NCBI GenBank assembly: GCA_020692215.1 | Contig: JAIMKW010000001.1 | Coordinates: 532,442-596,441, forward strand | Direction of reading: 5' to 3' | From: Sandarakinorhabdus sp. | GTDB taxonomy: Bacteria; Pseudomonadota; Alphaproteobacteria; Sphingomonadales; Sphingomonadaceae | DNA length: 64,000 bases | In this document: piece by piece, positions 27,029-34,729 of the stretch | Position numbering within the stretch: position 1 is the stretch's first letter | Layout: every line of letters starts with the position of its first letter | Translations under genes and position numbers: made by a program | Notes under the pieces: model-generated | Database searches by the model: none | What the model was told of the DNA's origin: nothing | The model's input: the letters and a program-made list of their open reading frames with translations, nothing else

Positions 27029-28228
27029 ATGGCACAGGGTGCACTCGACGGTTTGAGGCTCATCGAACTCGGCCAACTGATCGCTGGCCCCTTCTGCGGC
27101 CAGCTCATGGCCGATCATGGTGCCGAGGTGATCAAGATCGAGCCGCCGGCACGTCCGGGCGACGCGGCGGAGGGCGACCCCATGCGCCAGTGGGGGCGCG
27201 GCAAGCCGCTGTGGTTTCCGGTTGTCGCGCGCAACAAGAAGACCATCACGCTGAACCTGCGCGATCCGCGTGGGCAGGATCTTTTGAAGCAGCTGGTGAA
27301 GAAATCGGATTTCCTGCTTGAGAATTTCCGCCCCGGCACATTGGAAAAATGGGGCCTTGGCTATGAGGTTCTGTCGGCAGACAACCCCGGCCTCATCATG
27401 ATCCGCGTGTCGGGCTATGGGCAGACAGGGCCTTACGCCCCGCGCGCCGGCTATGGTTCCATTGGCGAGGCCATGGGCGGCATCCGCAATCTGGCCGGGG
27501 ATCCGAGCACGCCGCCCAGCCGGGTGGGCCTTTCCATCGGGGATTCGCTGGCGGCCACCTTCGCCTGCCTGGGCGCCATGATGGCGCTGCACCACCGCCA
27601 CCGGACGGGCGAGGGCCAGATTGTCGATTCGGCCATCTATGAGGCCGTGCTTGCCATGATGGAATCGACCGTGCCCGAATATAGCGAGGCGGGCTTCATC
27701 CGCGAGCGCACCGGCTCCATCCTGCCCGGCGTCGCCCCCTCCAACGTCTATCCCTGCGCTGATGGTGACATCCTGATCGGGGCAAACCAGAACAGCGTCT
27801 TCACGCGCCTTGCCGAGGCGATGGGGCAAAGCGAACTCGCGACGGATCCGCGCTATGCCACCCACAACGCGCGCGGCGAAAACCAGACCGAGCTGGACGC
27901 GCTGATCTCCGACTGGACCCGCACGCGAAAGGCTGCCGACGTGCTGGCAACGATGGAGGATCATGGTGTGCCGGCCGGGAAAATCTACAAGGCGCCCGAC
28001 ATGCTGGAAGACCCGCATTTCAAAGCGCGCGAGGCGCTGGTGAAGGTTGCCCACCCGGAATTCCGCAACCTGGTGATGCAGAATGTGTTTCCAAAGCTTT
28101 CGGCCTCGCCTGGCAAGATCAACTGGCCCGGCCAGCCGCTGGGCGCCAGCAACCACGAAATCTACCAGGAGCTTCTGGGGCTGTCGGACGATGATCTTGC
28201 GGGCCTGCGCCAGGATGGCGTGATCTGA
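27029..28228 (+). CDS. CaiB/BaiF class III CoA-transferase
   Basis: The 399-residue protein has the family opening LRLIELGQLIAGPFCGQLMADHGAEVIKIEPP, the CoA-binding RNKKTITLNL segment, ENFRPGTLEKWGLGYE, SGYGQTGPY and the catalytic Asp162 in SIGDSLAATFA. It transfers CoA between carboxylic acids through an aspartyl-CoA intermediate. AAAGGA lies upstream of ATG 27029; the longer in-frame version runs back through the divergent promoter and is rejected. It overlaps the isochorismatase-like gene (TGATG). In context it would activate an acid produced by ring opening so that the lyase can cleave it. Confidence 0.94.
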   Translation: MAQGALDGLRLIELGQLIAGPFCGQLMADHGAEVIKIEPPARPGDAAEGDPMRQWGRGKPLWFPVVARNKKTITLNLRDPRGQDLLKQLVKKSDFLLENFRPGTLEKWGLGYEVLSADNPGLIMIRVSGYGQTGPYAPRAGYGSIGEAMGGIRNLAGDPSTPPSRVGLSIGDSLAATFACLGAMMALHHRHRTGEGQIVDSAIYEAVLAMMESTVPEYSEAGFIRERTGSILPGVAPSNVYPCADGDILIGANQNSVFTRLAEAMGQSELATDPRYATHNARGENQTELDALISDWTRTRKAADVLATMEDHGVPAGKIYKAPDMLEDPHFKAREALVKVAHPEFRNLVMQNVFPKLSASPGKINWPGQPLGASNHEIYQELLGLSDDDLAGLRQDGVI

Positions 28229-28857
28229 TGAGCCGTGATCCGGCCGATGCGGCTGCGGATTATGCCGCTGCCGGGTTCGGCGGGGCGCTGGGGTTCGGCA
28301 AGCGCCCTGCGCTGATCCTGATCGACATGGCGATGGCCTATTTCGAGCCGGAAAGCCCCCTCTACGCCGGGGTCGAAGACGTGCTGGAAGCCTGCATACC
28401 GCTGGCTGATGCCGCGCGGCGGGCCGCCATTCCCGTCATCTTCACGCGGGTCGAATACCGCCATCCTCTGGATGGCGGCCTGTTTCGCCGCAAGGTGGCG
28501 GCGCTCAGCTGCTTTGAAAGCGGCAATCCGCTGGCGGATTTCCATGATCGGCTTCGACCTGAGCCGGGCGATCTGGTGCTGACGAAACACTATCCAAGCG
28601 CCTTTTTCGCGACTGCGCTCGCATCAACATTGTCGGCCGCCGGTGTGGACAGCCTTCTGATCACCGGCCTTTCCACCTCGGGCTGTGTGCGGGCAACGGC
28701 CGTAGACACGCTGTGCCACGGTTTCATTCCACTGGTTGTCCGCGATTGTGTGGGGGACCGGTCGGCTGCGGTCCATGAGGCGAACCTGTTCGATATCGGG
28801 GCAAAGACGGCCGATCTCGTTTCCAGCGCAGAGGTCATTGCCCGGCTGGGCGGCTGA
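28228..28857 (+). CDS. Isochorismatase-family cysteine hydrolase, N-carbamoylsarcosine amidase-like
   Basis: The 209-residue protein has the cysteine-hydrolase triad Asp33 (ALILIDMAMAY), Lys120 (LTKHYPSAF) and Cys153 (GLSTSGCVRATA). The segment GFGKRPALILID with PESPLYAGVEDV is characteristic of the N-carbamoylsarcosine amidohydrolase branch rather than nicotinamidase or isochorismatase. Such enzymes release ammonia and CO2 from N-carbamoyl acids, or ammonia from amides. Co-transcription with the CoA-transferase and proximity to hyuA/hyuB fits a hydantoin or cyclic-imide type route in which this enzyme acts after ring opening. Substrate is unproven. Confidence 0.92.
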   Translation: MSRDPADAAADYAAAGFGGALGFGKRPALILIDMAMAYFEPESPLYAGVEDVLEACIPLADAARRAAIPVIFTRVEYRHPLDGGLFRRKVAALSCFESGNPLADFHDRLRPEPGDLVLTKHYPSAFFATALASTLSAAGVDSLLITGLSTSGCVRATAVDTLCHGFIPLVVRDCVGDRSAAVHEANLFDIGAKTADLVSSAEVIARLGG

Positions 28858-28871
28858 CGGGGCTGTCAGCC
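28852..28871 (+). terminator. Hairpin over the isochorismatase-gene stop
   Basis: GGCTGAC and GTCAGCC pair around the loop GGGGCT and are followed by AATTTC. The stem includes the stop codon of the hydrolase gene. Likely transcription end between convergent genes; the U-run is poor. Confidence 0.45.
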
Positions 28872-28888
28872 AATTTCTGCCCTGTTTG

Positions 28889-29545
28889 TCAGATGGCGGC
28901 TGCGATCCGGCGCTGCATGTCTTCGCGCACCGCCCATATTGTTTGCCGGCCCTGCGCCTTGAGCAGCAGTTCGACTTCATCGATATCAAGGCGCCGGCTG
29001 GCCGAAAGCTGGAGCGCGCGAAGGCCAACGGCGCCCCATCCCATCAGGGCGATGGCGCCAAGGAAGCCCGTTTCGGCACCAGGTGATGCGACAAGCAGGA
29101 GGATCAGGCTTGCGAAAAGCTGGACGATGATCTGCGGGCCGAGCAACAGGCGCCCTTCCATCATGGCGAGACGGAAGCCGGCAAGGCCCAGTGCTCCGAC
29201 GAGCACAGCGCTTGCCTGTGCCTGAAGCGGTGCGGCTGTCATGCAGAGCCCGGCGACCAGGCCGATGATGGCAAGCGCGCCGGCCACGGCCACGCTTTCA
29301 CCCCGGCGCGACAGGCTGTTGCGGCTGGTTTCGATGCGGTGCTGCTCCTGCTTCATGGCAGGATGGTTGCGAACGGCGGCGGTGAGGGCATCAGTCGTCT
29401 TCTGACGCTCTGCTGCGTTCGCCCGGTCGAGGATCCGGTCATAGGCGGCACGCGATGAACGCTGCCGGCGTTCGGCAGCAGCCCCTGTGACCACTGTGGC
29501 CCCTGTGGGCATGTCCCAACGGTTCAGTTCCAGAGCTTGTGTCAT
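28889..29545 (-). CDS. Membrane protein of unknown function
   Basis: The 218-residue protein has a charged N-terminal half: QRSSRAAYDRILDRANAAERQKTTDAL, then HPAMKQEQHRIETSRNSLSRRGES. Four hydrophobic segments follow at about residues 85-105, 110-128, 135-155 and 158-175. It ends with a cytoplasmic helix, RRLDIDEVELLLKAQGRQTIWAVREDMQRR. I do not recognise a family. AAGGA nine bases before ATG 29545 favours that start over ATG 29554. It lies inside the catabolic locus but on its own, with no overlap or motif linking it to the pathway. Confidence 0.75.
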   Translation of the reverse strand: MTQALELNRWDMPTGATVVTGAAAERRQRSSRAAYDRILDRANAAERQKTTDALTAAVRNHPAMKQEQHRIETSRNSLSRRGESVAVAGALAIIGLVAGLCMTAAPLQAQASAVLVGALGLAGFRLAMMEGRLLLGPQIIVQLFASLILLLVASPGAETGFLGAIALMGWGAVGLRALQLSASRRLDIDEVELLLKAQGRQTIWAVREDMQRRIAAAI

Positions 29546-29657
29546 TGCGACCATTCCTTGCTTGGCTGGTTGCTTCCAGCGCGTTGCCGACCTTGGTGCA
29601 ATGGTTAACGCCTGTTAGGCCTGTTGCGCCAGCCCCCTGAGTGTAAACGACTTTGAA

Positions 29658-29679
29658 GGAGACCTGATCTCAGGTCTCC
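29658..29679 (-). terminator. 10-bp inverted repeat at the end of gntR
   Basis: GGAGACCTGA and TCAGGTCTCC flank TC. On the minus strand the first arm ends with the gntR stop codon, and the second arm is followed by TTC. Candidate terminator of gntR without a long U-run. Confidence 0.5.
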
Positions 29680-30332
29680 CCCGCAGGGGCGGTCTTTCCC
29701 CCTCCATTTGCGGCAGCAAAGGCATGGAAGGCGCGCCGGATATGGCTGGTCATCGTGCTTTGCGCCCAGATCGGATCACGCGCCCTGAAGGCCTCCACAA
29801 GCGCGGCATGCTCTGCGTGGCTGCGCTGGAATTCGCCGCCGCCATAGCGTTGCGCGGTCCGCCGCACGACCGGCTGTTCCACCAGTGCCGTCAGCATGGC
29901 AGCAAGCCGAGGGGACTGGGCGGCATCCAGAACCAGCGTATGGAAGGCCCTGTTTGCGCGCAGGAAAAGATCGGTGTCGCCAGTCTCGATCGAAGTGCCC
30001 ACATCGCCGTTCAACGCTTCCAGCCGGTCGATGGCGCAGTCGTCGATGCGGGTCGAAGCCCGTGCGGCCGCGTGCCCCTCCAGGATCGCCCGAAGCGCGA
30101 ACATTTCGGCGACATCGTCGGCAGACCAGTCTGCCACGAAGCTGCGCGCACCCTCTGTGCGGCGGATGAGATATTCTGCTTCCAGCCGGCGCAGGGCTTC
30201 GCGAACGGGCGTGCGGGATACGCCGCAAAGTGCTGCCAGCTCTTCCTCGCGCAAGGGGTCGCCCGGCGCCCACTCGCCCCCGGTGATCCCGGCACGAATG
30301 CGGGCATAGGCCATTTCAGACGCCTTCGACAT
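29670..30332 (-). CDS. GntR-family regulator, FCD (FadR) subfamily
   Basis: The 220-residue protein has an N-terminal winged helix (GDPLREEELAALCGVSRTPVREALRRLEAEYLI, about residues 25-57). An FCD ligand domain follows from about residue 73, with DVAEMFALRAILEGHAA, the metal/ligand residues in ANRAFHTLVLDAA and SHAEHAALVEAF. The gene is divergent from the TonB-dependent receptor; a perfect 12-bp GTATAC palindrome lies between them and a matching site lies before the hyu and CaiB operons. It is therefore the likely repressor of the locus, released by a pathway metabolite, and may repress itself. Confidence 0.95.
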   Translation of the reverse strand: MSKASEMAYARIRAGITGGEWAPGDPLREEELAALCGVSRTPVREALRRLEAEYLIRRTEGARSFVADWSADDVAEMFALRAILEGHAAARASTRIDDCAIDRLEALNGDVGTSIETGDTDLFLRANRAFHTLVLDAAQSPRLAAMLTALVEQPVVRRTAQRYGGGEFQRSHAEHAALVEAFRARDPIWAQSTMTSHIRRAFHAFAAANGGGKTAPAGET

Positions 30333-30492
30333 GCTATCCCCGTTGCCCTTTCAGCAGCGCATTTCGCCTGCGCGCTTGCACGCACCCTTGTTTCCCTGAA
30401 CCCCCTTGCCAGGGTCCTGGCAGGCTGTGTCCTCGATGCCACGCCTTCGCAATAGTGTCACAACTGCACGCAATAGCCATTGACCTACCCCA

Positions 30493-30504
30493 ATTGTATA
30501 CAAT
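30493..30504. promoter_or_regulatory. Perfect 12-bp GntR operator ATTGTATACAAT between gntR and TonB receptor gene
   Basis: ATTGTATACAAT is fully self-complementary. It begins eight bases after a possible -35 box TTGACC (30480-30485) and ends 36 bases before the receptor ATG, so a bound regulator would cover the expected spacer and -10 region. It shares ATTGTATACAA with the site at 26957-26967. Confidence 0.8.
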
Positions 30505-30540
30505 AGCGAAGGCGTCACAAGCTCAAACTGGGGGAGTCCC

Positions 30541-33054
30541 ATGGCCGCACGTCTCCACATCCTGCTTCTTGCATCCACAGCGTTCACCACACTCCACGCC
30601 GCGCCCGCGCTGGCACAGGACATTGCGGCAGCCGGAGATGACGAGATCATCGTGACGGCCCGCCGTTCCTCAGAGCGCGCTGTCGATGTGCCGGCATCCG
30701 TGACCGTGCTCACGGCCGATACAATTGCGCAGGCCCGGCTGAACAACGCCGAGGATTTCGCGCAGCTGACACCGGGCGTCACCATCGTGACCAACACTGC
30801 GGAAGCCGGTGACACCCAGATCAACATTCGCGGCATCAATGGCGCACGCGATGCGGAAAGCTCGGTCGCGCTTGTCGTCGATGGTATCTTGAAAACCAAC
30901 ACGGCCCAGCTCAACCAGCGGCAGGGCACGTTGCGGCAGGTCGAGATCCTCAAGGGCCCGCAAGGCGCTCTTTATGGCCGCAACGCCGCTGCCGGCGCGG
31001 TTGTGATCTCGACGCTTCGGCCAGGCGACGCGGTGGAGGGGGGTGTTCGCGCATCCTATGCCGAACAGAACACGATCGAGGCCGACGCCTATGTTGCTGC
31101 GCCGATCGGCGATAGCCTCGGCTTCGTTCTCTCGGGCTATTACCGTTCCACCGACGGCTTCTACACCAACAGTTTCCTCAACGATAAGGTCGTCGATGAT
31201 CAGGAAACATGGAGCATCGACGGCCGCCTCATCTGGCAGGTGGGTGACCGGACGGAGATCGACATCAAGAGCCGCTATGCCGACCTGTCAGGGGCATCGA
31301 TCAACTACAACACGTCGTTCCACCTTCCGAATTTTGCAGCGGTCGACCCGGCATTCTACGAGGATGTGAACAAGCACCCGTTCAACTATTATGGAAATAT
31401 CCGTCCTACCAACACGCAGACATCGTTCGAAGTCTCCGGCAAGATCGAGCATGAGTTCGACAGTGCCAGGATGACGGCCTGGGTGCTATATTCCAAGGTG
31501 GATCAGTTGCTGACGGCCGATGGAACGTCGGCCGATTTCGCGCGTTACATTGCCCCGGCGCTTGGCGCGCCGGCCAACCCGACCAATCTTGCCGTGAACG
31601 ACGCCTGCTTTGCGTCCACCGCAGCGCTCACGGGCTTCCCGCAGAATGCGCCAACCTTCATCGGCCAGATCCCGGTGCCCTTCATCTTCGCGCCGGCCAA
31701 CGGATCCACCTTCGGGGCCTTCGGCCCTACCACCTGCGACGGCACCCAGTTGCAGACACGCGATCAGGAGGATTTTTCCGCCGAAGTTCGCTTTTCGGGT
31801 GATTATGGCACCGTCGACTGGTCTGCCGGCATCTACTACCTCAACATCAAGCGCGAAGTCGGCGTCAGCCTTGGCGCCGATCTCGGCCAGGGCGTCCTGA
31901 CCTCGCTGTACAATGCGCCCGGCACATCCAACCCGACCTCGCAGCTGTTCTGGGACAAGTTCCGCACCAACGTCTATGCGGCATTCGGCAACATCGACTG
32001 GAAGCCGAACGAGCAGTTCACGCTGGGCATTGCAATGCGCTATGACATCGAGGATCGCTCGGTCCAGAATCTGGTGCCGGTGGTGACCGACCCGATCACG
32101 GGCGGCCCGATCAACCCTGGCCAGGCATTCGGTGCCATCCGTCCGCAGTCGCAGGTGTTCGAACAGCTGCAGCCCAAGATCTCGCTGCGCTACGCTGTGT
32201 CGCCCGAGATCAACCTCTATGGAAACTGGGGCGTCGGCTTCAAATCGGGCGGGTTCAACAACCAGGGATCGGCGGCCATCGTCGATCAGAATTTCGTGCA
32301 GTTCATCGGTGCCGATGTCACCATTCGCGACCAGTATGACAAGGAAACGTCGAGCGCTTTCGAAGCCGGTTTGAAGGGCAAGCTGTTCGATGGCCGCGTG
32401 AATTTCGATCTCGCAGGCTATTATACCAAAGTCACCGACATGCAGTTCTTCGAATTCTTCGTCGGCTCATTCGGCCTGCTTCGCGTTGTCTCCAACATCG
32501 ACAAGGTGGATCTTTATGGTGGCGAACTGAACCTGTCGGCCTCCATCGTGGATGGCTGGACGGTGTTCGGATCGGCCAACGTGACGGAAAGCGAGATCAA
32601 GAAGAACAGCTCGCGCCCATCCACGGTCGGCAACAAATCCCCTTACACGGCCGACTATACCATCAATCTGGGCACCCAGATCAGCCTGCCCGTTTCCGAC
32701 AGCGTGCGTGTTGTTGGCCGGGCCGACTGGCGCCGGACGGGGCCAACCTGGTTCCACACGGTGCAGGATCAGGAAACGCCCACGCTGTTTTCGGGGCTGT
32801 TGCCGGGTTCGGCGCTCGCGCTTCCAGGCTTTGTCGGCAATGCCCGCTATGATGTTGCACGGCGCGACGCCTTTGATGTGGTGAACCTGCGCCTTGGTGC
32901 CGAATTCGGAGCTTTCACCGTGGCGGCGTTTGCCGACAATGTGTTCGACAAGCGGTATATCAACGAAGCGATTCCGGCGATCGAGTTCGGCGGCAGTTTC
33001 ATTTCGCCCGGCGCGCGGCGGATGATCGGCGTGGAGGCCGGCGTTCGCTTCTGA
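30541..33054 (+). CDS. TonB-dependent outer-membrane receptor
   Basis: The 837-residue protein has a signal peptide (AAPALAQ, about residue 24), a TonB box-like DEIIVTARR, and a plug domain at about residues 45-160 (PASVTVLTADTI, INIRGINGARDAES, LKGPQGALYGRNAAAGAV). A 22-strand barrel follows, ending in GARRMIGVEAGVRF with the terminal Phe. The IVTARR and GRNAAAGAV style is typical of sphingomonad receptors for small organic compounds rather than siderophores. Placement next to gntR with the shared operator suggests import of the substrate handled by the hyu/CaiB genes. GGGGGAG lies six bases before the ATG. Confidence 0.95.
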   Translation: MAARLHILLLASTAFTTLHAAPALAQDIAAAGDDEIIVTARRSSERAVDVPASVTVLTADTIAQARLNNAEDFAQLTPGVTIVTNTAEAGDTQINIRGINGARDAESSVALVVDGILKTNTAQLNQRQGTLRQVEILKGPQGALYGRNAAAGAVVISTLRPGDAVEGGVRASYAEQNTIEADAYVAAPIGDSLGFVLSGYYRSTDGFYTNSFLNDKVVDDQETWSIDGRLIWQVGDRTEIDIKSRYADLSGASINYNTSFHLPNFAAVDPAFYEDVNKHPFNYYGNIRPTNTQTSFEVSGKIEHEFDSARMTAWVLYSKVDQLLTADGTSADFARYIAPALGAPANPTNLAVNDACFASTAALTGFPQNAPTFIGQIPVPFIFAPANGSTFGAFGPTTCDGTQLQTRDQEDFSAEVRFSGDYGTVDWSAGIYYLNIKREVGVSLGADLGQGVLTSLYNAPGTSNPTSQLFWDKFRTNVYAAFGNIDWKPNEQFTLGIAMRYDIEDRSVQNLVPVVTDPITGGPINPGQAFGAIRPQSQVFEQLQPKISLRYAVSPEINLYGNWGVGFKSGGFNNQGSAAIVDQNFVQFIGADVTIRDQYDKETSSAFEAGLKGKLFDGRVNFDLAGYYTKVTDMQFFEFFVGSFGLLRVVSNIDKVDLYGGELNLSASIVDGWTVFGSANVTESEIKKNSSRPSTVGNKSPYTADYTINLGTQISLPVSDSVRVVGRADWRRTGPTWFHTVQDQETPTLFSGLLPGSALALPGFVGNARYDVARRDAFDVVNLRLGAEFGAFTVAAFADNVFDKRYINEAIPAIEFGGSFISPGARRMIGVEAGVRF

Positions 33055-33090
33055 TCGCGTTCCAGCGCATCGGGCTTGACGCAAATGCAG

Positions 33091-33127
33091 CGTCGGGTCT
33101 TTCATCGGACAGATGAAGGACCCGACG
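33091..33127 (+). promoter_or_regulatory. 16-bp hairpin enclosing the start codon of the MBL nuclease gene
   Basis: CGTCGGGTCTTTCATC pairs with GATGAAGGACCCGACG (one U-G pair) around loop GGACA. G90 and A89 can extend the stem with T128 and T129. The ATG at 33113-33115 is completely paired, while GGA of the likely ribosome site lies in the loop. It could limit translation initiation, or end transcription from the receptor gene 37 bases upstream, though no U-run follows. Confidence 0.7.
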
Positions 33128-34729
33128 GTTACATTTCATGGTGCGGCGCACGCTGTTACGGGTTCCTGCTTTGAAGTGGCCTATGCAGGCCATCGTGTCC
33201 TTGTGGATTGTGGACTGTTTCAGGGCTCCCGAACACTCGAGTCGCTGAATTATCGGGATTTCGCATTCGATCCGCGCATGATCGATGCTGTGGTGCTTTC
33301 CCATGCCCATATCGATCACAGCGGGTTGTTGCCGCGCCTGGTTTCCAAGGGGTTCCACGGCCCCATATGGTGCACCGAAGCTACGGCAGACCTTCTGGAC
33401 TATATGCTGCTGGATTCAGCCAGGCTGCAGGAAGGCGATGCAGCGTACCGAAACCGGCGGCCCGATCGTGCCGATGAGCCGCCGATCGAGCCTTTGTATC
33501 GCCAGGCCGATGCAAAGCGGGCGTTGGGGCTGCTGCAGACGCAGAAGCGCAACTCTTGGTTCGATGCAGCGCCGGGCTTTCGTGTCCGTCTGTGGAATGC
33601 GGGCCATGTACTGGGTTCATGCTCGATAGAGATCGAAGTGGGGGGCACACGGCTGTTCTTTTCGGGCGATGTCGGCCCGCTGCACAAGGCCTTTCACGAA
33701 GACCCGCAAGGACCATCCGGGGTTGACCACCTGTTCTGCGAAGCGACCTACGGTGACCGGGATCGAGAGAGCATCGACCCGGAAGCGAGGCGCGAAAATC
33801 TGCGCGGCGAAGTCGATGCCGCCATGGCGCGTGGCGGCAACCTGTTCGTGCCGATCTTTGCGCTGGAGCGCACGCAGGAGCTGCTGCTCGATCTCTCTAT
33901 CCTGATGGAGTCAGGGACGTTGCCACAGCTGGCGGTGTTCATCGATTCCCCGCTGGCCATCAAGCTGACTGACGTGTTCGCCAGCCATCGGCACCAGCTG
34001 GAAGACATTGGAAGCCGCAACCCCTTTGCCTATCCGGCCTTCCGCTATGTGAAGGATACCGGCCAGTCCAGACGGATCGGGCGGATGAAGGGCGCCATCA
34101 TCCTCGCCGGCTCGGGCATGTGCGAAGGCGGGCGCATGCGCCACCATCTGCGCGAAAGCCTGCCAGACCATCGCAATACGCTGATGTTCGTGGGCTATCA
34201 GGCACAAGGCACATTGGGCCGGGTGTTGAAGGACGGCGCACGGCGCGTGCGCATTTCCGGCACGGATGTCGCCGTTCGGGCCCATGTTCGTGACCTGCCG
34301 GGCTATTCTGCCCATGCCGATCGGGGCGAACTGCTCGACTGGATTGCGGCACGGCAGCCCATATCGGGCAGCATTTTCCTCATCCACGGCGAAACCGAAT
34401 CGCTTCGCGCGCTGGGCGATACCCTGAAGGAAACCCACGCATCGGTGATTGCGCCCGAAATCGGGGAACGGCACGCGCTTGCACCCGGTGCGCCGGCCCG
34501 GAAGCTGGCTGGCGCCCGTGCCGATCTGCCGCCGCTTACAGGGCGGGACTGGCAGAATGATTATGCCGAGCTTGCGGTCCGCCTCAAGCGGGAGCTGGCA
34601 GCAATCGAGGATGCCAGCCGCCGGCGTGAAGCCATCGCTGAAATGGGCGCTCTTTTGAAGCGCTATCAGGAAGCACGGACCACGAGGAGACCGCAGCCCG
34701 CAAAAGGCAAGGCGGCATCCCGCACCTAG
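33113..34729 (+). CDS. MBL-fold/beta-CASP RNA-processing nuclease (YSH1/CPSF-like)
   Basis: The 538-residue protein has the metallo-beta-lactamase zinc motif HAHIDH (residues 64-69), NAGHVLGSCSIEIE, FSGDVGP, a beta-CASP insert (NLFVPIFALERTQELLLDL, AGSGMCEGGRMRHHL) and the RMMBL end motif GYSAHADRGELLDWI. This arrangement is that of bacterial YSH1/CPSF-like proteins, presumed Zn-dependent RNases. The C-terminal about 70 residues are helical and basic. VTFHGAAHAVTGSC begins at residue 6, so the ATG inside the hairpin is the only plausible start. Its stop overlaps the stop of the convergent B12-binding gene. Confidence 0.94.
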   Translation: MKDPTVTFHGAAHAVTGSCFEVAYAGHRVLVDCGLFQGSRTLESLNYRDFAFDPRMIDAVVLSHAHIDHSGLLPRLVSKGFHGPIWCTEATADLLDYMLLDSARLQEGDAAYRNRRPDRADEPPIEPLYRQADAKRALGLLQTQKRNSWFDAAPGFRVRLWNAGHVLGSCSIEIEVGGTRLFFSGDVGPLHKAFHEDPQGPSGVDHLFCEATYGDRDRESIDPEARRENLRGEVDAAMARGGNLFVPIFALERTQELLLDLSILMESGTLPQLAVFIDSPLAIKLTDVFASHRHQLEDIGSRNPFAYPAFRYVKDTGQSRRIGRMKGAIILAGSGMCEGGRMRHHLRESLPDHRNTLMFVGYQAQGTLGRVLKDGARRVRISGTDVAVRAHVRDLPGYSAHADRGELLDWIAARQPISGSIFLIHGETESLRALGDTLKETHASVIAPEIGERHALAPGAPARKLAGARADLPPLTGRDWQNDYAELAVRLKRELAAIEDASRRREAIAEMGALLKRYQEARTTRRPQPAKGKAASRT

